Source: Rosistilla oblonga (lineage in GTDB: Bacteria > Planctomycetota > Planctomycetia > Pirellulales > Pirellulaceae). From it: a DNA stretch of 64,000 nucleotides. The stretch spans positions 7,075,339 to 7,139,338 of the forward strand of contig NZ_CP036292.1 in NCBI RefSeq assembly GCF_007751715.1, given 5' to 3'. Below the pieces are notes generated by a model that saw nothing but the letters and a program-made list of their open reading frames with translations, was not told the DNA's origin and made no database searches. The translations under genes were made by a program, and so were the position numbers. Positions 43,892 to 51,667 of this stretch are shown one piece after another. Position 1 is the first letter of the stretch. The number at the start of each line of letters is the position of its first letter.

Positions 43892-44838
43892 CGCGCGATC
43901 TGGCAGCGTCTGTTCGCGGGCGTCTGCTGCGTCAGGCAAAAGAATCGGGCCGCCCGCTGCAAGAATTGCTTCAGTATTTTGCGATGGAACGCTTCTTGTT
44001 CCGGTTGTCTCGATCGGAGCACGCCGATCGTTTCGTTTTGAAGGGAGCGCTCATGTTTCGTGTTTGGGGCACACCCCAGACGCGTGCGACGCGCGACATC
44101 GACCTGCTGGCTCGGGCCGACAATTCAGTCGACTCGATGACACAGATCATGCGGTCGGTTTGCGAACATGCGGTTGCACCCGATGGCGTTATATTTCACG
44201 GCCAGAGCGTGCAAGGCATCGCGATCAAAGAAGATGCCGACTACTTAGGCGTACGCGTGACGTTTCTGGCGACGATTCAAAACGCTCGCTTGCCAATGCA
44301 AATCGATATTGGGTTTGGGGACGTTGTGAATCCAGCGGCAATAGCGATCGCCTACCCCGCAATGCTCGACTTTGAACCGGCCAAGCTGATCGGTTACCCG
44401 CGAGAAACCGTGATCGCTGAGAAGTTTGAAGCGATGGTTAAGCTCGGGCAACTCAACAGTCGCATGAAAGACTTCTACGACATCCTTATTTTGTCCCGGC
44501 AGTTTGCCTTCGATGGCGAGTCGCTTGCCACAGCGATCTCCGCGACGTTTCGAAATCGAGGGACGACGGCCAAGGCGAATCCGCCGGCATTCTCCAATGA
44601 GTTTGCCAACGATCCAGGGAAGCAAATCCAGTGGGCCAGCTTCATTCGCAAATCCAAGCTTTCGGATGTACCCGATGCTTTAGCTGACGCGATTCGTGAG
44701 ATCGCTGGTTTCCTAAACCCCATCGCAAAAGCAATCGAGTCAAACGAGCCTTTCGCCGCCACCTGGATTCCCGGTTCCGGATGGATTAAGTCGCAACCGC
44801 CCGCCAACAGCGGGAGGGCTGTTGGAGGGACAGAGTAA
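43888..44838 (+). CDS. abiEii: AbiEii-family nucleotidyltransferase toxin
   Basis: 316 residues from the GTG at 43888 (GTGA overlap with the antitoxin). Nucleotidyltransferase motifs: RFVLKGALMFRVWG, then TRATRDIDLLARA with D70 and D72 as metal ligands, VIAEKFEAMVKLGQ and SRMKDFYDILILSRQF, matching motifs I-IV of the AbiEii/MenA fold. Related toxins modify tRNA 3' ends or otherwise block growth during phage infection. The last ~50 residues are not part of the core and end in a Gly/Ser-rich tail. Confidence 0.9.
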   Translation: MTRDLAASVRGRLLRQAKESGRPLQELLQYFAMERFLFRLSRSEHADRFVLKGALMFRVWGTPQTRATRDIDLLARADNSVDSMTQIMRSVCEHAVAPDGVIFHGQSVQGIAIKEDADYLGVRVTFLATIQNARLPMQIDIGFGDVVNPAAIAIAYPAMLDFEPAKLIGYPRETVIAEKFEAMVKLGQLNSRMKDFYDILILSRQFAFDGESLATAISATFRNRGTTAKANPPAFSNEFANDPGKQIQWASFIRKSKLSDVPDALADAIREIAGFLNPIAKAIESNEPFAATWIPGSGWIKSQPPANSGRAVGGTE

Positions 44839-44991
44839 ATTTTTGTTGGAGCCGACAGCGCTTGCCGTGGATGGTTGGTGGCAGGCTCCGCGGCGACGTG
44901 GGCTGCGGGAGAATTGCCCCTCGAGAACGCTGGCCCCGGCGATGTTCTGTTGCGATTAGAATACGGTGCCACGTCTTTAGTATTGCTTCAC

Positions 44992-45064
44992 GTTGGTCGC
45001 CTTTCGCTCCGCGAAAGTACGCCCGGGAAACACCGCTGATTTCGCGGAGCGCAAGGCGACCAAC
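44992..45064. repeat. Long hairpin repeat upstream of sulfatase
   Basis: Arms at 44992-45016 and 45040-45064 pair over 25 bp with one mismatch (GTTGGTCGCCTTTCGCTCCG start); the loop is 23 bases. The left arm recurs at 46693 after the sulfatase and at 53186, 53396 and 53633 in the palindrome array. Apart from this, the 44839-45103 spacer shows no gene. Confidence 0.9.
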
Positions 45065-45103
45065 GGCAGGCCTGCCTTCTTTTAGAACTGCAACGGGAGC
45101 CCC

Positions 45104-46684
45104 ATGATGAAGCCCTTCTTCCTGCGGACCTTCTGCCAATTGGCAGGCTGCGTTTTTGCAACCCTCAGCTTCGCTCATGCACTGATCGCCGCCGATGCCT
45201 CGCGGCCCAATATCGTTTACATTCTGGCCGACGATCTCGGGTACGGCGACTTGAGTTGTTACAACGAGCAGTCAAAGATCCCGACGCCCCATGTCGATCG
45301 ACTGGCCGCCGAGGGGATGCGTTTTAGCGACGCCCACACGCCGTCGGCAGTTTGCACGCCGACGCGTTATGGAATTTTGACGGGGCGTTATTGCTGGCGG
45401 ACGCGATTGACCAAACGTGTGCTCGATGGACTCGATCCGCCGCTGATCGACGCCGATCAAGTCACGGTTCCCGGCTTTCTTCGCGATCACGGCTACAGCA
45501 CGCACTGCGTCGGCAAGTGGCATCTGGGGATGCAATTTACCGATCGCGAGGGCAAGCCCGTGCCAGCGGTTCCGGTCGATCGACGCACGCCGCCGCGTCC
45601 GGGCCGCGACGTCGATTACGAACAACCGATCACCGGCGGTCCGATCGACCGCGGGTTCGATTCCTACTTTGGAATTTCAGCCTCTCTAAATATGCCGCCG
45701 TTGTGTTTTCTGCGCGACGACCGTCCGGTGATCCTGCCGACGATCGATTCGCCTCGCATGAAGACCGAATTCATTTCGGTCGATGCCGGGATGCGGTCTC
45801 CCGATTTCACGATCGCCAGCGTCATGCCGCGGCTGGCGGGCGAAGCGACCGACTGCATTCGGCAAGCTTGCGAAACTCCCGACCAACCGTTTTTCCTCTA
45901 CCTGCCCCTCACCTCGCCCCATCTGCCCGTCGTCCCCAATCAAGAGTATTTGGGACTCAGCCAAGCTGGACTCTATGGCGACTTTGTCGTCGAGACCGAT
46001 GCCTTGGTCGGCGCGGTGATCGATGAACTTGAGCGCTGCGGGATCGCCGACAACACGTTGGTGATCTTCACTTCGGACAACGGCGGTCTGTATCACGCCT
46101 GGGATGCTGCCGAAGCGGATGACGTGAAGCACTACCGTCCCAGCAAGCGCGGCGAGTCGGTTCGAGCGATGGGGCATCAGGGGAACCGGCATCTGCGTGG
46201 CACCAAAGCCGATATCTGGGAAGGGGGCCACCGCGTGCCGTTTGTCGTCCGTTGGCCGGGGAAGACGCCCGCGGGAACTGTCAGCGATGAATTGATCGAG
46301 CTGACCGATCTGATCGCCACCTGCGCGGCAATGCTTGGGAAACCTCTACCCGAAGGGGCGGGCCCCGACAGCTTGAACATCTTGCCAGCGCTGTTGGCCG
46401 CCAAGCCACCGCAGCCGGTTCGCGAATTTGCGGTCCATCATTCACTGTGGGGGCATTTTGCGATTCGCCAAGGTCCCTGGAAGATGATCCCGCAACGCGG
46501 ATCGGGCGGCTTTACGCGTCCCCGCGAGATCGACCCCAACAAAGAGGGAGGTCCTGTCGGTCAGTTGTATCATCTTGGCGACGATCCCTCGGAAACCAAG
46601 AACCTTTGGGATCAGCACCCTGAGGTTGTGACAGAATTGCAATCGCGTTTGCGACAGATCCAAGCTGACGACGTCGCGCCATAA
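45104..46684 (+). CDS. Arylsulfatase-type sulfatase, exported (formylglycine-dependent)
   Basis: 526 residues from the first ATG at 45104, signal peptide CQLAGCVFATLSFAHALIAA. The sulfatase signature is intact: SAVCTPTRYGILTGRY, with C84 the residue converted to formylglycine. Metal ligands are seen in YILADDLGYGD and in FTSDNGGLYHAW; KWHLGMQF contributes the active-site Lys/His pair. Planctomycetes use many such enzymes to remove sulfate from algal polysaccharides. It is transcribed alone, with repeat copies of one family on both sides. Confidence 0.93.
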   Translation: MMKPFFLRTFCQLAGCVFATLSFAHALIAADASRPNIVYILADDLGYGDLSCYNEQSKIPTPHVDRLAAEGMRFSDAHTPSAVCTPTRYGILTGRYCWRTRLTKRVLDGLDPPLIDADQVTVPGFLRDHGYSTHCVGKWHLGMQFTDREGKPVPAVPVDRRTPPRPGRDVDYEQPITGGPIDRGFDSYFGISASLNMPPLCFLRDDRPVILPTIDSPRMKTEFISVDAGMRSPDFTIASVMPRLAGEATDCIRQACETPDQPFFLYLPLTSPHLPVVPNQEYLGLSQAGLYGDFVVETDALVGAVIDELERCGIADNTLVIFTSDNGGLYHAWDAAEADDVKHYRPSKRGESVRAMGHQGNRHLRGTKADIWEGGHRVPFVVRWPGKTPAGTVSDELIELTDLIATCAAMLGKPLPEGAGPDSLNILPALLAAKPPQPVREFAVHHSLWGHFAIRQGPWKMIPQRGSGGFTRPREIDPNKEGGPVGQLYHLGDDPSETKNLWDQHPEVVTELQSRLRQIQADDVAP

Positions 46685-46692
46685 GCTGCAGA

Positions 46693-46763
46693 TGGTCGTC
46701 TTTCGCTCCGCGAAAAAACTTCCGAGAGGCACACTGCTTTCACGCAGCGAACGGCGACGTTCC
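46693..46763. repeat. Decayed copy of the hairpin repeat downstream of sulfatase
   Basis: Starts TGGTCGTCTTTCGCTCCGCG and ends in GGCGACGTTCC; it aligns in direct orientation with 44993-45064, but the right arm has several changes, so the hairpin is weaker. It lies nine bases after the sulfatase stop. Confidence 0.75.
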
Positions 46764-46818
46764 AAAAAGCTCGCGGCGGCTTGCATTCTCGACCACTCTG
46801 GGACACGCTGGGTGAATC

Positions 46819-48780
46819 ATGATTAAAAATCCAACATCCCACCGAGAGGAAACATCGGAAGCGTGTGCAGCTCCCGATATCGCTGCGCATCTGCAGCTTG
46901 TCCGCCAACAACTACTGAACGCCCGCGGCGATCAAAAACACTGGACCGGCCGCTTGGCTGCTTCATCGCTGTCCACGGCGACCGCGATCAGTGCGCTGTC
47001 GGTCTTCAGTCGCGTCGGCGACGACGAACATGCGGTGTCGGCTCGCGAATCGGTTAAGAAGGGACTCGTGTGGCTCGATGCCGCGCAAAACGATGACGGC
47101 GGATTTGGGGATACCGATCGCAGTCCGTCGAACATCGCGTCGAGCTTTCTGGCGATGGCAGCCTGGCATCTTGGCGACGATCCGGCAAACCGGACCGAAG
47201 CGATCGCGCGGCTGCAGAAATACATTGACCGCGAAGGCGGCTGGGCTGGGCTGAAGCGACGCTATGGCCGCGACAAGACCTTTGTCGTCCCGATCCTCTC
47301 GAACTGTGCGATCGCTGGGCTGGTCCCCTGGTCGCGAGTTCCGGCGCTTCCGTTTGAATTGGCGGCGTTCCCGCAAAGCATGTATCGCTTCGTGCAGATG
47401 CCGGTCGTCAGCTACGCCATTCCCGCATTGGTCGCGATCGGGCAAGCACGCTACCAGCACGCCGGCACCTGGAATCCGATCACTTGGTTGGCGCGAGCCG
47501 CCACCCGCGGCAAGACGCTGGACGTGTTGCAGAAGATGCAGCCCGAGAGCGGCGGCTATCTGGAAGCGACGCCGCTGACCAGTTTCGTTTTGATGAGCCT
47601 GTCGTCGATCGGGCACGCTCAACATCCGGTCAGCCGCGACGCTGTGAAGTTCCTGTTGGGCAGCCAGTTGCCCGACGGCAGTTGGCCGATCGACGAAAAT
47701 CTGGCGACTTGGATCACTTCCCTTTCGTTGGGGGCGTTGGCGAAATCGCAGCCGAGCGAACTGGCGCAATTTGTCGACGACGGGACGCTCGACTGGCTGC
47801 TCAGTTGTCAGTATCACGAGCGGCATCCGTTCACCGGCGCCGATCCGGGCGGTTGGGGATGGACCGATCTCAGCGGAGCGGTTCCCGATGCCGACGACAC
47901 GCCGGCGGCGATCCTGGCGCTCTCCAAGATTCGAGCTTCGGTCGATCTCGAATCCTCGCGGCGGCAACAATTGGCTGAAGCTTCGCTTGCGGGAGTCCGT
48001 TGGCTGTTGGGACTGCAGAATCGCAACGGCGGCTGGCCGACCTTCTGCCGCGGTTGGGGCAAGTTGCCCTTCGATCGCAGCGGCAGCGATCTGACGGCGC
48101 ACGCGATGCGGGCGTTAAACGCTTGGCGAACATCGCTCGAAACCGAGGCTGAGGCTGGCGTCGAGCCAACTGTCGACCCGGCCGAATTGCAAAAAATGAA
48201 GCGGGATGTTGCAGCAGCGATCGAACGAGGGTTCGTTTATATCGAGAAGACCCAGCGAGCCGATGGCAGCTGGCTGCCGTTGTGGTTCGGAAACCACGAC
48301 CTCCCCGACGACGAAAACCCCTACTATGGAACCGCTCGCGTCCTGCTGGCCTACCAGGAACTGGGCCGCGACGAAACTCCAGCTTGCCGCCGGGGTTGGG
48401 ATTTCTTGGTGAAGACCCAGAACACCGATGGGGGCTGGGGCGGCGGCGCGTCGGTCGGCGACTGGTTGCGACGCCACGGATTGCCCGATCGGAACGCCGA
48501 AACGGGACAATTGATCAGCAGTAGCGTTGAGGAAACGGCAGTTGTCGTGGAAGCTCTGTCCGGGAGTGGCTATCCGCCCCACCGAGCAACTATAATCGAA
48601 GGCGTCCGATTCCTGTGCGATGCTGTCGACGCCGGTCGATGCGAGCATCCCTGGCCGATCGGATTTTATTTTGCGAAGCTTTGGTATCACGAACAATTGT
48701 ATCCGCTGGTCTTTACGACCGCCGCGTTGGGACAAGCCCAGCACGCATTGAAGCACGCTAAACGTAGTCGATCTTGTTGA
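46819..48780 (+). CDS. Squalene-hopene-cyclase-like class II terpene cyclase
   Basis: 653 residues, close to the usual length for this family (630-720). The acid motif is VPDADDTPAAIL (D357-A-D-D360, the DxDD of class II cyclases). QW-type repeats appear throughout: AAQNDDGGFGDT, GSQLPDGSWPID, GLQNRNGGWPTF, EKTQRADGSWLPLWFG, VKTQNTDGGWGGG. It would protonate and cyclise a polyprenyl substrate at the membrane. The N-terminal half is less like bacterial SHC, so the substrate may differ from squalene (for example a C20-C35 prenyl diphosphate or its product). The next gene on the strand is a polyprenyl synthase, 219 nt away. Confidence 0.85.
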   Translation: MIKNPTSHREETSEACAAPDIAAHLQLVRQQLLNARGDQKHWTGRLAASSLSTATAISALSVFSRVGDDEHAVSARESVKKGLVWLDAAQNDDGGFGDTDRSPSNIASSFLAMAAWHLGDDPANRTEAIARLQKYIDREGGWAGLKRRYGRDKTFVVPILSNCAIAGLVPWSRVPALPFELAAFPQSMYRFVQMPVVSYAIPALVAIGQARYQHAGTWNPITWLARAATRGKTLDVLQKMQPESGGYLEATPLTSFVLMSLSSIGHAQHPVSRDAVKFLLGSQLPDGSWPIDENLATWITSLSLGALAKSQPSELAQFVDDGTLDWLLSCQYHERHPFTGADPGGWGWTDLSGAVPDADDTPAAILALSKIRASVDLESSRRQQLAEASLAGVRWLLGLQNRNGGWPTFCRGWGKLPFDRSGSDLTAHAMRALNAWRTSLETEAEAGVEPTVDPAELQKMKRDVAAAIERGFVYIEKTQRADGSWLPLWFGNHDLPDDENPYYGTARVLLAYQELGRDETPACRRGWDFLVKTQNTDGGWGGGASVGDWLRRHGLPDRNAETGQLISSSVEETAVVVEALSGSGYPPHRATIIEGVRFLCDAVDAGRCEHPWPIGFYFAKLWYHEQLYPLVFTTAALGQAQHALKHAKRSRSC

Positions 48781-48905
48781 AAGATCCTTTTGCGTGAGGG
48801 ATCTTTAACCAGATCCACTACCACGTGAACTGAGGGATCTTTTAACAAGATCCACTACGACGTGAATTGGGGGATCTTTTGACAAGATCCGCTACGACGT
48901 GAAAT
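48780..48905. repeat. Cluster of tandem 37-bp units, each a small hairpin
   Basis: Three diverged units begin GTGA at 48794, 48825 and 48862 (spacing 31, then 37). Each contains GGATCTT and AAGATCC (or AGATCC) arms around five to seven bases; a first half-unit pairs AAAGATCC (48781-48788) with GGATCTTT (48799-48806). The array starts at the terpene cyclase stop and ends 95 bases before the next gene. It may weaken or end transcription between the two, or bind a protein. Confidence 0.8.
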
Positions 48906-48999
48906 GTTGAGAGCCTGTTGCCGCCTTCCGTTAGCAAACCAAGTATCGTCCCGCCTGCTAGCCCGATCTGCACCGAAGAAGAACTGACGAGGAAAGCCT

Positions 49000-50886
49000 T
49001 TGTCCACTGTTACGCCCCCCGCCACGGTCGCTTCCGATGCTGAAAACGTCACGCCTAAAGAAGGTCGCCGAAAACGGCGCCGCAGCACCGGGCACTTAAA
49101 GATTGTTCCCGAGACGCCCGAACTGCGGCAACGCCTGCGCGATCGTTGTCGCGAGGTCGCGGCGAAGTTCGATAAGTCGACGCCGATGACCAAAGACGAG
49201 ATGGAAACCGTCTCGCGTGGGTTGTTGGCCGACATGGATATGCCCGAGGGCTATCTGGGCTGGATCATGGTCGTGTTGAGCAGCGAATACTGGCGCGATC
49301 AGGTCGCCGGGGTGCCGCACAACCGCCGGTTGTTCCTGCTGCCCCACTGCCTCAAGCACGCCGAGGGCTGCCCCGCCGACTACGACGAATTTGGTATGAA
49401 CTGCAAGACCTGCGGTGCCTGTTCGATCGCCGACTTCCGAACTCGAGCCGAAGAGTTGGGGCATCGCGTGCTGGTCGCCGAAGGCTCGCCAGTCGTCATG
49501 AAGATCATCGTCAGCGGATATGTCGACGCGGTTGTTGGTGTCGCTTGTTTAAATGTGTTAGAGAAGGCGATCGACAAGATCTTGCTGGCTGGCATTCCTT
49601 GCATGGCGGTTCCGTTGCTTTCGAGCGATTGCCGCAACACCAGCGTCGACGAGGATTGGGTCCGCGAGATGGTGATGCTGGAACATCGCGAACCGGAACA
49701 GAAGACGCGGTCTTACGTTCACCTGCTGCGTGGTGCGGCCGATATCTTTGAACCCGAACAGCTTCAAAACTTGGTCCCTAAGCTGCGCGGGGAACTCTCG
49801 CTGCGGGAGATCAAAGAAAAACTGCACGACGGCAGCGACGCACTGGTCGGAATCGATCCGATCGCCGCGACCGAAGCCCTCGGTTTGGACTTCGTCTCGC
49901 GCGGTGGAAAGTACGCGCGGCCCTTCATCACGCTAGCGGCTTACGATGCGTTGACGGGCGACAAGGGAACCGAATCGGGAGGCGCCGATGTCGTTGCGGA
50001 GATTCCCGACGGCGTCAAACGAGCGGCTCTCTGCATCGAGACGTTCCACAAGGCGAGCTTGGTTCACGACGACATCGAAGACGACGATACGTTCCGTTAC
50101 GGCGAGCAATCGGTTCACAAATCGCACGGTATCCCAACGGCGATCAACGTCGGCGATTACCTGATCGGACTCGGATACCGCTTGGTCGCCGGGGAAACCA
50201 AAACGCTTGGCCCTGCCGCGGTTGCCGACGTCCTGCACTGCTTGTCGAACGCTCACACGCGGTTGTCCGAAGGTCAGGGAGCGGAATTGGTGTGGCGCGA
50301 TAATCGCGACAAACGACTGAAACCGATCGATGCTCTGAAGGTCTACGCGCTTAAGACCGCGCCAGCTTTCGAAGCGGCACTCTACAGCGGCGTCCGCCTG
50401 GCCGGCGAAGCGGAAGCCTACGAAGAACCGATTCGCGGCTTCTCGCGAAACCTCGGCGTCGCCTTCCAGATCCTCAACGATCTGAAGGATTGGCAAGGCG
50501 ATGCGGACAACAAACTGGAAGCCGGCGGCGACGTCTTGGGCGGACGCCCGACGTTGTTGTGGGCTCTGGCGTTGGCTTCGTTGGATGCCGACGATCAGTC
50601 GAAGTTGCTCTCGATGGCTTCGGCCGATTGCGGGCTGTCCGATACGCAGCGAATCGCCACGGTCCGGACGCTGTACAACAAAGCCAAGGTCTTCGATCAG
50701 GCGAGTCGTTTGGTCGACAAGCATCAGCAGCGGGCCGAAGAGATCGCCGACGCGATCCAGCCCGAACCGCTGCGTCGGTTGTTGTATCATTTGGTCGATA
50801 CCGTTTTGGAACGCCCCAGCGAATCGGCGGTGCCGCTGGTTTCGATCAGCAGCTCGCTGCCGATCACTGCTCCAACAAAAGCGTAA
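49000..50886 (+). CDS. DUF116 domain fused to polyprenyl diphosphate synthase
   Basis: 628 residues. The TTG at 49000 is preferred because AGGA lies about six bases before it. Residues about 90-250 are a DUF116 domain with a cysteine-rich core (LLPHCLKHAEGCP, then MNCKTCGACSIADF). Residues about 285-600 are an isoprenyl diphosphate synthase: first aspartate-rich motif LVHDDIEDDDTFR (D357 onward), GDYLIGLGYRLV, GQGAELVWR and the second motif FQILNDLKDWQGD, in which asparagine replaces the first aspartate. The GGKYARPF segment binds IPP. It elongates allylic diphosphates; chain length cannot be read confidently. The DUF116 fusion is unusual and might bind a metal or Fe-S cluster. Confidence 0.88.
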   Translation: MSTVTPPATVASDAENVTPKEGRRKRRRSTGHLKIVPETPELRQRLRDRCREVAAKFDKSTPMTKDEMETVSRGLLADMDMPEGYLGWIMVVLSSEYWRDQVAGVPHNRRLFLLPHCLKHAEGCPADYDEFGMNCKTCGACSIADFRTRAEELGHRVLVAEGSPVVMKIIVSGYVDAVVGVACLNVLEKAIDKILLAGIPCMAVPLLSSDCRNTSVDEDWVREMVMLEHREPEQKTRSYVHLLRGAADIFEPEQLQNLVPKLRGELSLREIKEKLHDGSDALVGIDPIAATEALGLDFVSRGGKYARPFITLAAYDALTGDKGTESGGADVVAEIPDGVKRAALCIETFHKASLVHDDIEDDDTFRYGEQSVHKSHGIPTAINVGDYLIGLGYRLVAGETKTLGPAAVADVLHCLSNAHTRLSEGQGAELVWRDNRDKRLKPIDALKVYALKTAPAFEAALYSGVRLAGEAEAYEEPIRGFSRNLGVAFQILNDLKDWQGDADNKLEAGGDVLGGRPTLLWALALASLDADDQSKLLSMASADCGLSDTQRIATVRTLYNKAKVFDQASRLVDKHQQRAEEIADAIQPEPLRRLLYHLVDTVLERPSESAVPLVSISSSLPITAPTKA

Positions 50887-50969
50887 GCGATCGATGCGGA
50901 GGGTCGCCGTGGAGGGCGGCTCTCGATTCGACCGATGGCCCCATTCCTGCTTCACTCACTGGAAAACCT

Positions 50970-51521
50970 GTGACATCAGAAATTGCCAACCTGCCGCCGT
51001 CGGTCGACTTACATGCTCTGATCGCCCTCTTTTATGACCGCAGCGAAGAGCTCGGCGAGTTCACTCAGCAGCCGGCCGAAGCGCTGCCGCCGGCGTATCA
51101 GCAATTGTTGGCGCACCATGCCCACATGACGGTGACGGTGGAGCGGTTTCACAACTCGTTGGTCGATGTCCACGTACACCGGACCGACACCGACGAAAAC
51201 CGTTACGCGCGGGAAATCACGTTGGCACGGCAGAGCGATGGCGAGGTCGTTCAATATGGAATCGTTCGATTGAACCACGAATATCTGGAGCCACAGGTTT
51301 GGAAGGAGATCGCCAGCGAAGAGATCCCGCTGGGCCGCGTCTTGATCCAACACAACGTGTTGCGCGAAGTGGTGCTCGAAAAACTGTGGCAGGTAAAGTG
51401 TGCTCCGCCGTTGGCTCGGTTCCTGAACGTCTCGCCCGGTGACATCGTCTACGGCCGCACCGCGATGATCTTCTGCAACAAAGAACCCGCAATCGAACTT
51501 CTGGAAATCGTCGTCGCCTAA
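50970..51521 (+). CDS. Chorismate-lyase-like (UbiC/UTRA fold) protein
   Basis: 183 residues from the GTG at 50970 (GGA six bases upstream). The fold looks like chorismate pyruvate-lyase: RYAREITLARQSDGEVVQYG in the central sheet, IPLGRVLIQHNVLREVVLEK and the C-terminal GDIVYGRTAMIFCNKEPAIE LLEIVVA region, which parallel UbiC strands with its product-binding arginine and C-terminal glutamate. Conversion of chorismate to hydroxybenzoate plus pyruvate is the inferred reaction. UTRA ligand-binding domains have the same fold, but no DNA-binding part is attached here. It starts 83 nt after the prenyl synthase stop, on the same strand. Confidence 0.5.
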   Translation: MTSEIANLPPSVDLHALIALFYDRSEELGEFTQQPAEALPPAYQQLLAHHAHMTVTVERFHNSLVDVHVHRTDTDENRYAREITLARQSDGEVVQYGIVRLNHEYLEPQVWKEIASEEIPLGRVLIQHNVLREVVLEKLWQVKCAPPLARFLNVSPGDIVYGRTAMIFCNKEPAIELLEIVVA

Positions 51522-51537
51522 GATTCGTGGTCGACAT

Positions 51538-51571
51538 ATACCAGCACGAAGCGCAAGTTTTGATGTTGCGC
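51538..51571 (+). repeat. Left inverted repeat of the insertion sequence
   Basis: 34 bases, ATACCAGCACGAAGCGCAAG followed by TTTTGATGTTGCGC; pairs with 53063-53096 with one mismatch at the fifth base. Confidence 0.85.
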
Positions 51572-51667
51572 GTTGATGGGGTTGCTAGCGAAAATTGGTA
51601 TTGCAGAAAGAGGTGAGACATCCTGAGTTTGTGAGTTACCACACAAACAAAGCCCAGGAGCTCACCG

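Noticed and set aside
45650-45672. Possible tRNA T-loop (GGTTCGATTCC)
   Set aside because: Lies inside the sulfatase gene in frame and no cloverleaf can be built around it.
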